From assembly GCA_018828385.1 (NCBI GenBank), contig JAHJVE010000006.1, positions 1-64,000 on the forward strand: a stretch of 64,000 bases of DNA, written 5' to 3'. Both the position numbers and the translations under genes were made by a program. Position 1 is the stretch's first letter; every line of letters begins with the position of its first letter. The notes beneath the pieces are model-generated. The model had not been told where the DNA came from. It made no database searches and was given only the letters and a program-made list of their open reading frames with translations. Below are positions 53,608-62,030 of this stretch, piece by piece. This DNA comes from Gammaproteobacteria bacterium (GTDB taxonomy: Bacteria > Pseudomonadota > Gammaproteobacteria > Burkholderiales > Rhodocyclaceae).

Positions 53608-54534
53608 TTACTCCAGGCCAAGATTGGCTTCGATCGAGGCTGCGTCGGCCAAGGCGACACCGACCACACCATCCGCACAACGCTTGGTCAAACCGGCCAG
53701 CACCTTGCCCGGACCGCATTCTGCGACAGTCGCAATCCCCAGCACCGCCATCGACTGGATAGTCTCGACCCAGCGCACCGGATTGTAGGCCTGACGAATC
53801 AGCGCATCCTTGATCTGGCCTGGGTCGTTTTCGATGGCAACGTCAACGTTGTTGATCACCGGGATTTGCGGAACATTCAGGGTGAGCTCGGCCAGACGTA
53901 CCGCAAGCTTGTCAGCGGCCGGACGGATCAGCGAAGAGTGAAATGGTGCTGAAACCGGCAGGGCTTTGGCCATCTTGGCACCGCGAGCCTTACAAGCTTC
54001 CATGGCTCGCTCGACAGCTGTCCTGTGCCCGGCAATGACGGTTTGCCCGTTGGCATTGAAATTGACCGGTTCGACTACTTCGCCCTGCGCAGCTTCGGCA
54101 CAAGCGGCGGCGATGCCTGCATTGTCCAGACCAAGAATGGCCGCCATGGCGCCCGTACCGACCGGCACTGCTTCCTGCATTGCTGCCGCACGCAGGCGAA
54201 CGAGCGGAACTGCATCCTTGAATTCAATGACGCCGGCAGCAACCAGCGCTGAATATTCGCCAAGGCTGTGCCCGGCAACAACCGCAGGCGTTCTGCCGCC
54301 CTTGTCCAGCCACAAACGCCAGGTGGCAATACCGGCGGTCAGCATCACCGGCTGAGTATTGACTGTCTGGGTGAGCGTTTCAGCCGGACCGTCGGCAACC
54401 ATGGCCCAAAGGTCATCGCCGAGCGCCGCCGAGGCTTCATCAAACGTTGCACGAACGACTGCGGAGTCGCCGTAGGCTGCCATCATGCCAACGCTCTGGG
54501 AGCCTTGGCCGGGGAATACGAATGCAAAAGACAT
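53608..54534 (-). CDS. fabD: Malonyl-CoA-ACP transacylase
   Basis: The 308-residue enzyme begins MSFAFVFPGQGSQSVGMM and has the nucleophile Ser in GHSLGEYSALVAAG, with Arg in VRLRAAAMQEA and His in APFHSSLI. It loads malonate onto ACP. The start at 54,534 gives the conserved beginning; it follows fabH by 16 bases. Confidence 0.97.
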   Translation of the reverse strand: MSFAFVFPGQGSQSVGMMAAYGDSAVVRATFDEASAALGDDLWAMVADGPAETLTQTVNTQPVMLTAGIATWRLWLDKGGRTPAVVAGHSLGEYSALVAAGVIEFKDAVPLVRLRAAAMQEAVPVGTGAMAAILGLDNAGIAAACAEAAQGEVVEPVNFNANGQTVIAGHRTAVERAMEACKARGAKMAKALPVSAPFHSSLIRPAADKLAVRLAELTLNVPQIPVINNVDVAIENDPGQIKDALIRQAYNPVRWVETIQSMAVLGIATVAECGPGKVLAGLTKRCADGVVGVALADAASIEANLGLE

Positions 54535-54550
54535 GAGTTCGTTCTCTGGT

Positions 54551-55510
54551 TCAGAATTCGAGAAGGGCCGCGCCCCAGGTAAAACCGCCGCCAACACCCT
54601 CGACCAATACTTTCTGGCCACGCTGTATACGTCCATCGCGCACGGCTTCATCCAGCGCTAGCGGTACGGAGGCTGCCGAGGTATTGCCATGACGGTCAAC
54701 GGTAACAATCACTTTGTTGCGGTCAACGCCCAGTTTCTTTCCCGTCGCTTCAATAATGCGAATGTTGGCCTGATGGGGAATGAGCCAATCAACATCACCA
54801 GTTTGAATACCGGCAATCTGACAAACCTCTTCAGCAATGTCGGCCAGAACACGAACGGCAAATTTGAAGACGGACTGTCCATCCATACGCAGGAAAGGAT
54901 CACCGGTCACTTGCCCTCCGCAAATCTGGCCTGGAACGTTCAGGATGCCGTTCTGGCTGCCATCTGCATGCATTGCGGTAGCCAGAACGCCGGGCTTGTC
55001 GGATGCTTCCAGCACGACCGCGCCAGCACCATCACCAAACAAAACACAGGTACCCCGGTCGTTCCAGTCGAGAATGCGCGAAAAGACTTCCGCACCGATA
55101 ACCAGTGCCCTTTTGTGGCTACCTGAACGAATAAATTTTTCAGCAATACCTAGAGCGTAGGTAAAACCAGCGCATACCGCTTGCACGTCGAAGGCTGCCG
55201 CACCTTTGTTACCGAGATTTGCCTGGATCAAGCAGGCGGTACTTGGAAAAATGAAGTCAGGTGTCGACGTGGCGACAATGATCAGGTCAAGATCGGCGGC
55301 GGAAACACCAGACATTTCCAGCGCCCGTTGGGCGGCAATCAAGCCAAGTTCGCTGGATGTCGTACCAGGAGCGGCAAGATGGCGACTGCGAATACCAGTT
55401 CTGGTAACAATCCACTCGTCGTTCGTGTCTATGCCACGGGCAGCAAGATCATCATTTGTCACAGGGTTGCCAGGGAGATAACTACCCGTACCGATCAAGC
55501 GTGCGTACAT
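54551..55510 (-). CDS. fabH: Beta-ketoacyl-ACP synthase III
   Basis: The 319-residue enzyme starts fatty-acid synthesis from acetyl-CoA and malonyl-ACP. It has Cys in [14 protein letters not shown], His in [12 protein letters not shown] and Asn in [15 protein letters not shown]. Immediately adjacent to plsX. Confidence 0.97.
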   Translation of the reverse strand: MYARLIGTGSYLPGNPVTNDDLAARGIDTNDEWIVTRTGIRSRHLAAPGTTSSELGLIAAQRALEMSGVSAADLDLIIVATSTPDFIFPSTACLIQANLGNKGAAAFDVQAVCAGFTYALGIAEKFIRSGSHKRALVIGAEVFSRILDWNDRGTCVLFGDGAGAVVLEASDKPGVLATAMHADGSQNGILNVPGQICGGQVTGDPFLRMDGQSVFKFAVRVLADIAEEVCQIAGIQTGDVDWLIPHQANIRIIEATGKKLGVDRNKVIVTVDRHGNTSAASVPLALDEAVRDGRIQRGQKVLVEGVGGGFTWGAALLEF

Positions 55511-56539
55511 TCAGACATTCTCCACAACAGGAGCCGGAGTTGGCGACATTTGCGCCAACCGGCTGGAAATGCGCTCCAAAACACGGTTTTCTGCAGCATC
55601 GTAGGCGCGAGCTATCGCGTTACCAAAAGCCAACACGTCCGCAGATCCGTGGCTTTTGACCGAAACGCCCTTGAGGCCGAGCAGGATCGCACCGTTATAG
55701 CGACGATGATCAAACCGCTTCTTGAAGTTATTGAGTACTGAAATTGCAATGAGAGCAGCTATTTTAGTTAGCCAGTTACGCTTGAACTCGTTGCGTAACG
55801 ACGAGGCCAGCATTTGGGCCAAACCTTCGGAAGTCTTAAGGGCAACGTTGCCAACAAATCCGTCGCAGACGATGACATCCGCATCGCCGCGATAGATGCC
55901 ATCACCCTCAACATTGCCGATGAAGTTGAGGCCGGAGGCACGCAACAACTCAGCTGCCGCTTTGACCACTTCGTTACCTTTGATCTCTTCTTCGCCAATA
56001 TTGAGGATACCAACCGTCGGCGCTTCCTTGTGTTCCATGGCAGCGACCAGCATCGCTGCCATGACACCGAACTGCAAGAGATGTTCCGGGGTGCAATCGA
56101 CATTCGCACCAAGATCCAGCATGTGCGTATGGCCATTGACCGTAGGCAGCGGCCCACAAAGCGCCGGCCGATCAATTCCCGGCAACATTTTCAGGACGAA
56201 GCGAGATATCGCCATCAACGCACCAGTATTACCGGCGGAAACACAGGCATCAGCCGCGCCTTCCTTTATCTGGTTGACAGCGACACGCATCGACGAATCT
56301 TTTTTATTGCGCAGCGCGAGCGCCGGCGACTCGTCCATGCCAACGACTTCCGAGGCGTGAACGAGCCGAATGCGGGAATCGCTGGCATGCTCGCCGAGCA
56401 ACGGACGCAAAACATCTTCCTGACCAACCAGGACGAGATTAGCTGACGGATGCTCCGCAAGAAACTGAATGGCCGCAGGCACCGTCACCGACGGACCGTG
56501 GTCACCCCCCATGCAATCAATGGCAATGCGGGTTGTCAT
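55511..56539 (-). CDS. plsX: Phosphate acyltransferase PlsX
   Basis: The 342-residue peripheral enzyme makes acyl-phosphate from acyl-ACP for phospholipid synthesis. Signatures are [12 protein letters not shown] at the start and [19 protein letters not shown]. No Shine-Dalgarno is visible before the ATG: the bases in front are the T-rich tail of an intrinsic terminator (56,543-56,580). Confidence 0.97.
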   Translation of the reverse strand: MTTRIAIDCMGGDHGPSVTVPAAIQFLAEHPSANLVLVGQEDVLRPLLGEHASDSRIRLVHASEVVGMDESPALALRNKKDSSMRVAVNQIKEGAADACVSAGNTGALMAISRFVLKMLPGIDRPALCGPLPTVNGHTHMLDLGANVDCTPEHLLQFGVMAAMLVAAMEHKEAPTVGILNIGEEEIKGNEVVKAAAELLRASGLNFIGNVEGDGIYRGDADVIVCDGFVGNVALKTSEGLAQMLASSLRNEFKRNWLTKIAALIAISVLNNFKKRFDHRRYNGAILLGLKGVSVKSHGSADVLAFGNAIARAYDAAENRVLERISSRLAQMSPTPAPVVENV

Positions 56540-56542
56540 GGC

Positions 56543-56580
56543 AAAATAAAAGGCAGGCGGCTCGTCACGAACCGCCTGCC
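56543..56580 (-). terminator. Intrinsic terminator between rpmF and plsX
   Basis: On the reverse strand GGCAGGCGG and CCGCCTGCC pair across an 11-base loop with further TCGT/ACGA pairing, followed by TTTTATTTT. The tail ends three bases before the plsX ATG. Confidence 0.85.
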
Positions 56581-56593
56581 CTTCATTGAACGA

Positions 56594-56773
56594 TTACTCG
56601 CCCTTGCCCTTGACGACTTTTTTGCCCCGATAGAAGCCGGCTGGCGAAATGTGGTGACGCAGGTGCGCTTCACCGGTAGTCGGCTCAACAGCCAACGGAG
56701 GGGCAACAAGGAAATCATGAGCGCGATGCATGCCACGCTTGGACGGGGACTTTTTGTTCTGTTGAACGGCCAT
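56594..56773 (-). CDS. rpmF: 50S ribosomal protein L32
   Basis: The 59-residue basic protein starts [20 protein letters not shown] and ends [15 protein letters not shown]. This is the standard L32 sequence of betaproteobacteria; the zinc-binding Cys pairs of some L32 proteins are absent. Located between yceD and plsX as in most proteobacteria. Confidence 0.97.
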   Translation of the reverse strand: MAVQQNKKSPSKRGMHRAHDFLVAPPLAVEPTTGEAHLRHHISPAGFYRGKKVVKGKGE

Positions 56774-56791
56774 TTTCTTACTCCAAAAAAA

Positions 56792-57277
56792 TCAGTTCGG
56801 CTTACCTTTTAGCCCAGCCAATTTCGCGAACGGATTGATCCGATCACCAGCATTGGCAGCGCCAGGTAAACCACATTTTTCATGCCGCGGCGCCACCGGC
56901 AGATCAAGGAGGATTTCATCCTCAACCAACTCGACCACATCCAGTTCGCGTACCACCGGCAGAAAATCCCGGGTATCGTCTTCCAGTTCATCTTGCGACA
57001 ACTCGGCACCCTCAGGAATCAATTCCAGAAGACTGTCGACATCAAGATCACAAGGCACGGCTTCCAGGCAACGCTGACAGGCAAGCGGGAGCACTCCCGA
57101 TACCGCCAAATGCAACATGGGTTCTCCGCTATCACCCTTAAAACCTGCCAGACGGAAAGTAACCTCTCCCCCTATCTCTGCCAGCAAATCATGCAGGCGA
57201 TGAAGATCCGCGACAGCCAACGTTCCCTCGAGAACACGACCATCTCTGGCAAAAGCAAAAGCGTCCGAAATCCTTTT
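56792..57277 (-). CDS. yceD: YceD/DUF177 family protein (23S rRNA accumulation)
   Basis: The 161-residue protein is conserved upstream of rpmF and linked to 23S rRNA accumulation. It holds the family CQRCLEAVPC motif and an acidic middle region (EGAELSQDELEDDTRDFLPV). There is no in-frame ATG. A sigma-70 promoter at 57,309-57,337 puts the transcript start near 57,302, so the TTG at 57,277 is the best start; an ATG at 57,305 is out of frame. Confidence 0.85.
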   Translation of the reverse strand, partial: KRISDAFAFARDGRVLEGTLAVADLHRLHDLLAEIGGEVTFRLAGFKGDSGEPMLHLAVSGVLPLACQRCLEAVPCDLDVDSLLELIPEGAELSQDELEDDTRDFLPVVRELDVVELVEDEILLDLPVAPRHEKCGLPGAANAGDRINPFAKLAGLKGKPN

Positions 57278-57308
57278 CAATCTTGAACTGTTCCGACCTA
57301 AACATTGA

Positions 57309-57337
57309 ATGATATTATTTTTGGCTTTCCAAGTCAA
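57309..57337 (-). promoter_or_regulatory. Sigma-70 promoter of yceD-rpmF-(plsX-fab)
   Basis: On the reverse strand TTGACT (57,332-57,337) and TATCAT (57,309-57,314) are 17 bases apart in the divergent yceD/maf gap. Confidence 0.75.
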
Positions 57338-57391
57338 AACAAAGTGCTGCTTCAAGTAATCATCGCAACGCTTTGTTGTAACGGATTTTTC

Positions 57392-57973
57392 ATGTCTCAG
57401 AATCTCATTCTCGCCTCTACCTCGCCATTTCGCCGCGAATTGCTCAGCCGCCTCGGCCTACCGTTCGATGTTGCGAACCCTCAAACGGACGAAAGCGCTC
57501 TCCCCGGAGAAACACCCGAGCAGATTGCCCTTCGACTTTCGGAAGCGAAGGCAAGGGCTGTTGCAACACTCCATCCCGACGCACTGATCATCGGGAGCGA
57601 TCAGGTTGCTGCGGTCGACGGGAAAATATACGGAAAACCAGGCACACACGAGCGTGCCGTTGAGCAGTTGCGCGCCCTATCCGGAAAGACTGTTAATTTC
57701 TTCACAGGACTTTGCCTACTCAACGCCAGAACCGGCGAAACCCAGCTTCGGGGAGTGCCAATGCTGGTCACCTTCAGGCAATTAAGTGATCACGAGATCG
57801 AAAATTATTTATCCCGCGAACCGGCTTACAACTGTGCCGGATCTGCCAAATCAGAAGGCTTGGGGATCGCGCTCCTGAGCAGTATGCGTGGCGATGACCC
57901 AAATGCCCTGGTGGGGTTGCCACTGATTGCGCTGTGCGACATGTTGCGCGCCCAAGGCGTGGCGGTTCTTTGA
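57392..57973 (+). CDS. Maf-like nucleotide pyrophosphatase (YceF type)
   Basis: The 193-residue Maf protein starts [20 protein letters not shown] and has [18 protein letters not shown] and [15 protein letters not shown], closer to the YceF subgroup that hydrolyses 7-methyl-GTP than to the dTTP/UTP-type. Divergent from yceD; its stop overlaps the next start (TGATG). Confidence 0.92.
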   Translation: MSQNLILASTSPFRRELLSRLGLPFDVANPQTDESALPGETPEQIALRLSEAKARAVATLHPDALIIGSDQVAAVDGKIYGKPGTHERAVEQLRALSGKTVNFFTGLCLLNARTGETQLRGVPMLVTFRQLSDHEIENYLSREPAYNCAGSAKSEGLGIALLSSMRGDDPNALVGLPLIALCDMLRAQGVAVL

Positions 57974-58680
57974 TGGCTGGTACGCTCTATCTGATCCCCG
58001 TTCCACTTGGCCCGACTGCACCGCAAGAGTCGCTACCTGCCAATGTACTCACCACTATCCGGCCATTGACGCATTTTATTGTCGAGCAGGCAAAAACCGC
58101 GCGCGCCTTCCTGAAGGCCGCTGGCACCAACGCACCGCTGCAGGAATTGCAACTCCATGAATTGAACGAGCACACCAAAGCAAATGAACTCAGCTTTCTG
58201 CTCGAGCCATTACGCGCCGGCCACGATGTTGGTTTGCTTTCAGAGGCCGGTTGCCCGGCTGTTGCCGATCCCGGCGCCAATCTGGTGGCGTTGGCGCAGT
58301 CCGAGAATATTCGCGTCGTACCACTCATCGGCCCCTCCTCGCTCTTGCTCGCCTTGATGGCTTCCGGGCTTAACGGGCAACGCTTCTCATTTCAGGGTTA
58401 CCTGCCCGCCAAGGAAGCCGAGCGCACGAAAATGTTGCGCGATCTTGAGGCCGAGTCAAAAAAACGCCAGCAGACGCAGATTTTCATAGAAACACCGTAC
58501 CGCAACCGTGCGATGTTTGAGGCAATTCTCCAGTCCTGTCAGCCAACCACTCGCTTGACTATCGCCACGGACCTGACCTTGCCTGGCGAATCCGTGCTGA
58601 CGCGCACGATCGCTGCCTGGAAAAAACAAACGCCGCCCGAAATCGAGCGGCGTCCAACGGTTTTTTTGCTGCTGGCCTGA
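57973..58680 (+). CDS. SAM-dependent methyltransferase, tetrapyrrole-methylase fold (RsmI-related)
   Basis: The protein has 235 residues. It starts [20 protein letters not shown] and has LLSEAGCPAVADPGANLVAL and VPLIGPSSLLLALMASGLNG, the SAM-binding motifs shared with RsmI, but diverges from true RsmI, which methylates 16S rRNA C1402. Target unknown. Translationally coupled to the maf gene. Confidence 0.85.
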   Translation: MAGTLYLIPVPLGPTAPQESLPANVLTTIRPLTHFIVEQAKTARAFLKAAGTNAPLQELQLHELNEHTKANELSFLLEPLRAGHDVGLLSEAGCPAVADPGANLVALAQSENIRVVPLIGPSSLLLALMASGLNGQRFSFQGYLPAKEAERTKMLRDLEAESKKRQQTQIFIETPYRNRAMFEAILQSCQPTTRLTIATDLTLPGESVLTRTIAAWKKQTPPEIERRPTVFLLLA

Positions 58681-58683
58681 GTC

Positions 58684-59646
58684 TCAGCGAAGACTGACGC
58701 CGGCAGCACTTTCCGAGAAGCCCTTCCAGAAACCGGCAAATGTACTGGCGCCGAGGCGCTTGGCGAAACGTTCGGCGATATTGTCCTTGACCGAATAATC
58801 AAGCACCTTATCCGCCTTGATGACGTCGCGCGCCACCGACTCGACGCTACCAAAATCGTCGGCCAGGCCCAGTTGCACGCTCTGAGCCCCTGTCCACATC
58901 AGGCCGGAGAACATTTCCGGGGTTTCCTTGAGGCGCTTCCCTCGTCCAGTTTTGACGACATCAATGAATTGCTGGTGAATATCGTTGAGCAGCGCCTGGG
59001 CGTGCACCTTGTGCTGCGGCGCCTGTGGAGAAAACGGATCAAGGAATCCCTTGTTTTCACCAGCGGTCAGCAGACGCCGTTCGACGCCTAATTTGTCCAT
59101 GGCGCCAGTAAACCCGAAACCATCCATCAGCACGCCGATGGAGCCAACAATGCTGGCCTTGTTGACGTAAATACTGTCGGCCGCTGCCGCGACGTAATAC
59201 CCACCAGAGGCGCACATGTCCTCGACCACCGCATACAGGAGCTTGTCCGGATACTTGCCACGCAGACGGCGGATTTCGTCATTGATGATCCCGGCCTGAA
59301 CCGGGCTACCGCCCGGACTATTGATGCGCAGGATGATACCGGCAACGTTCTTTTCTTCGAAGGCGCTGTTCAGTGCGGCGACGATGTTTTCAGCATTGCT
59401 CTCGCCCTTGGCCTCTATGACGCCATTCAGCGTAACCAAGGCCGTATGACGTTCCTGATGCTCGGCACCGGTACCCCAATCGACAACAGCAATCAGCACA
59501 ACCAGCAAATAAATGAAGCCCAAGGCCTTGAAGGCGATTCCCCAGCGCCGACGCGTCCGTTGCTCATCGAGCGCAGCGAACACTAATTTTTCCAAGGTTT
59601 TCCGCTCCCAGGCGGAGTCGTTGTTGGGCGTTTGGGGGCTATCCAT
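58684..59646 (-). CDS. sppA: S49-family signal peptide peptidase SppA
   Basis: The 320-residue membrane-anchored protease has an N-terminal helix (GIAFKALGFIYLLVVLIAVV), Ser in EDMCASGGYYVAAAAD and Lys in IVGSIGVLMDGFGF with downstream ERRLLTAGENKGFLDPF. It is the short, single-domain form. Overlaps the Rieske gene by eight bases. Confidence 0.93.
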   Translation of the reverse strand: MDSPQTPNNDSAWERKTLEKLVFAALDEQRTRRRWGIAFKALGFIYLLVVLIAVVDWGTGAEHQERHTALVTLNGVIEAKGESNAENIVAALNSAFEEKNVAGIILRINSPGGSPVQAGIINDEIRRLRGKYPDKLLYAVVEDMCASGGYYVAAAADSIYVNKASIVGSIGVLMDGFGFTGAMDKLGVERRLLTAGENKGFLDPFSPQAPQHKVHAQALLNDIHQQFIDVVKTGRGKRLKETPEMFSGLMWTGAQSVQLGLADDFGSVESVARDVIKADKVLDYSVKDNIAERFAKRLGASTFAGFWKGFSESAAGVSLR

Positions 59647-59998
59647 GATTATTTTCTTGCTCTATAAAAATCTGACCGTTGATCTCGATGACCTTCAGGG
59701 ACTTCAAACCCTTTCCCTGACAGCGACCACCAAGACATCTGCCCGACTCTGGAGCATAAAGTGCGCCATGAATCGAGCAAATCAAGTATAGCTTGGAATC
59801 ATCGAAGAATTCGCCAGGCAACCAGTCGAGCTCGGCCGGAACATGGCCGCACTCATTCAAATAGGCGTAGGCCTTACCATGAAACCGGATGACGAAGGCT
59901 GGTGCCTGGCGCCCGTAGCGATCAACCGCAAAGCGAACACCCCGACCGCCCTCTGCAAGCTCCTCACTGGCGCAGATCAGGCGAAGTCCCGAAGCCAC
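59639..59998 (-). CDS. Small Rieske [2Fe-2S] protein
   Basis: The protein has 119 residues. Cluster motifs are CGH in LNECGHVPAEL and CSIH in YLICSIHGALYAPESG, giving the Cys-His/Cys-His ligand set. It starts with GTG at 59,998, with GAGGA nine bases upstream, and overlaps gph by 22 bases. Stand-alone Rieske proteins of this kind serve as ferredoxins; partner unknown. Confidence 0.88.
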   Translation of the reverse strand: MASGLRLICASEELAEGGRGVRFAVDRYGRQAPAFVIRFHGKAYAYLNECGHVPAELDWLPGEFFDDSKLYLICSIHGALYAPESGRCLGGRCQGKGLKSLKVIEINGQIFIEQENNHG

Positions 59999-60627
59999 CG
60001 ATCAAGTTCCTCAACGCTATGCAGACAGGCCGCCGGCCGGTGATCCAGAAGGTGGTCGTGCGGATGTGCGCCATATGTTACCGCAAGGCTGTCGACGCCG
60101 GCATTCGTCGCCATCAGCAGGTCATGCGAGGTGTCACCGATCATGACCGTCGACTCGGCCGCCGCACCAAACTCGGCCATCAACTCCAGGAGCATTTGCG
60201 GATGCGGTTTTGAATGACATTCATCGGCGCAACGCGAGGACTGGAATAACGGGCGCAAACCCGAATGATCGAGGGCCCGCTCCAGTCCAAGCCGGCTTTT
60301 GCCAGTGGCGACAGCCAAGATATGCCCAGCCGCCTTCAGGCGTTGCAACATCTCTGGCACGCCAGCAAACAGTGCCAAGCTGCGGTCGCCCGCCAGATAG
60401 TGAAAACGATAGCGCTCAACCATCGCCTGAGTACTTTCCGGCGGCAAGTCTGGTACCGCATGGCGCAAGGCGTCAGTCAATCCCAGTCCGATGACATGGC
60501 GAGCACGGGCGTCGTCGGGGACGGGCAGACCCAGATCACGGCACGACGCCTGGATGGCATGAACAATGGCGCCAGCCGAATCCAGCAGCGTACCATCCCA
60601 GTCAAACACAACCAGTTCATATTTCAT
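59977..60627 (-). CDS. HAD-family phosphatase (Gph-like)
   Basis: The 216-residue haloacid dehalogenase hydrolase has nucleophile Asp in FDWDGTLLDSAG, Thr/Ser in AVATGKSRLG, and the Lys and acidic motif in SKPHP and MIGDTSHDLLMATNAG. It resembles phosphoglycolate phosphatase and pyrophosphatase PpaX; substrate not determined. Overlaps rluC by four bases. Confidence 0.88.
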   Translation of the reverse strand: MKYELVVFDWDGTLLDSAGAIVHAIQASCRDLGLPVPDDARARHVIGLGLTDALRHAVPDLPPESTQAMVERYRFHYLAGDRSLALFAGVPEMLQRLKAAGHILAVATGKSRLGLERALDHSGLRPLFQSSRCADECHSKPHPQMLLELMAEFGAAAESTVMIGDTSHDLLMATNAGVDSLAVTYGAHPHDHLLDHRPAACLHSVEELDRWLRDFA

Positions 60628-61628
60628 CGTTTATTCAGTATTTCTTCCAGATTGTCTGATTTGAATTCTGGGTCTTTTTCCCGGTTGACCGTAGCAATAT
60701 AGCTTGCGAAGCTATCCGGAAGCGGCGCAATGCACTCTAGCGGAGTCGCCGTCAGCGGGTGGCGAAAAGCCATCCGCCAGGCATGCAACGCCATACGTTT
60801 CAAGCCATCACGCTTGAGATTCTTGTTCAACGCAAAATCGCCATATTTTTCATCGCCCAGAATAGGAAAACCGAGATGCGCCAAATGAACGCGAATCTGG
60901 TGCGTCCGCCCGGTTTTCAACTGAGCCTCAAGCAGACTCATATCCGGCCAGCGAGCCAGCAAGCGGAAGATCGTATGCGAAGCCTTGCCCTCGGGATTGA
61001 CCGAAACACGTCGTTCGCCGCCCTCCGTCAGGTATTTGTGGAGCGGCAACTTGACGTGCTGGGTGGTGTTCATCCAGCGCCCCTTGACCAGAACCAGGTA
61101 GCGTTTGTCGGCACCTGCCCCGTGTTCGCGAAACATGTCGTGCAGAGCAGTCAGCGCCAGCCGCTTCTTGCCGACCAACAGAACGCCTGAGGTTTCCCGA
61201 TCCAGCCGGTGCGCCAGCTCGAGGAACTTGGCCAGGGGGCGCTGCCGGCGCAAAGCCTCGATGACACCAAAACTGACGCCGCTGCCACCATGGACGGCAA
61301 TGCCTTCCGGCTTGTCGATGACGAGCATTGCTTCATCTTCATAGATGATGGGCAGATCAATACGCTCCTTGGCTGCTTCATCAACCTCATTCTGCGGCCG
61401 CTCGGCGATGCGGATAGGCGGAATTCGAACGTTGTCGCCAATACAAAGACGATAGGTCGCATCAACTCGGCCGCTATTCACCCGTACTTCGCCACTCCGC
61501 AAAATCCGGTAGATATGGCTCTTCGGCACCCCCTTGCAGCGCCGTATCAGAAAGTTGTCGAGGCGCTGCCCTGCTTCTTCTTCGCCGATCACTGCGTGCG
61601 TGACTGAATTGTTACCTACCCCGGTCAT
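60624..61628 (-). CDS. rluC: 23S rRNA pseudouridine synthase RluC
   Basis: The protein has 334 residues. N-terminal S4 domain (GQRLDNFLIRRCKGVPKSHI) and RluA-type catalytic domain with Asp in AHRLDRETSGVLLVGKK. Target U955/2504/2580 of 23S rRNA by family. It is divergent from rne, as in many proteobacteria. Confidence 0.94.
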   Translation of the reverse strand: MTGVGNNSVTHAVIGEEEAGQRLDNFLIRRCKGVPKSHIYRILRSGEVRVNSGRVDATYRLCIGDNVRIPPIRIAERPQNEVDEAAKERIDLPIIYEDEAMLVIDKPEGIAVHGGSGVSFGVIEALRRQRPLAKFLELAHRLDRETSGVLLVGKKRLALTALHDMFREHGAGADKRYLVLVKGRWMNTTQHVKLPLHKYLTEGGERRVSVNPEGKASHTIFRLLARWPDMSLLEAQLKTGRTHQIRVHLAHLGFPILGDEKYGDFALNKNLKRDGLKRMALHAWRMAFRHPLTATPLECIAPLPDSFASYIATVNREKDPEFKSDNLEEILNKR

Positions 61629-61635
61629 TTTCTAA

Positions 61636-62030
61636 TATACTGCCTGCGTTCTACGTCTCGGTTTGCAAGAGATGCCGAACCGTCAGACCGTTTGTGACCT
61701 TGCGCTTAATGCGCGACCGCCAAGCGGCAGGCTCGTAGTCTCACCTGTGCCAACTGCCCAGGCCAGACCAACGTAAAACGACTGGTTAAGTTCACTCACC
61801 AAAAGTAGTGATGTTAATGGATAAGCCCACTGTAAGCACGCACGGATTGCCCGTTGCAGGAATTTTCAGGTCGCGCATTTCAATAAAAAGCACGCGGCCG
61901 TTTGTTGATCAGCACATTCACCATCGCCTTTGCCAACCATCACTCATGACGCAACCCGATAACTGAAACTGTCGCTGCCTGCCCGGGCGTTTCGTTGCAG
62001 CGTGCTGCTGTGCGCTGGAGCCCGAAAATA
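61636..62030 (+). promoter_or_regulatory. Long 5' leader of rne with candidate promoter
   Basis: TATACT at 61,636-61,641 is preceded after 18 bases by TTACCT inside the rluC start. A transcript from here would carry a leader of about 385 bases before the rne ATG. No open frame or tRNA is seen; short stems occur, for example GCGCTTAATGCGC near 61,703. In E. coli the 361-base rne leader mediates autoregulation by RNase E; the same is inferred here. Confidence 0.5.

Noticed and set aside
50860..60700. Similar CCGGT(C/T)GACCGTAGCAAT words at about 50,866 and 60,680
   Set aside because: Both are coding (ATVDREN in ygfX, IATVNRE in rluC); the match is short and likely due to chance similarity of the peptides.
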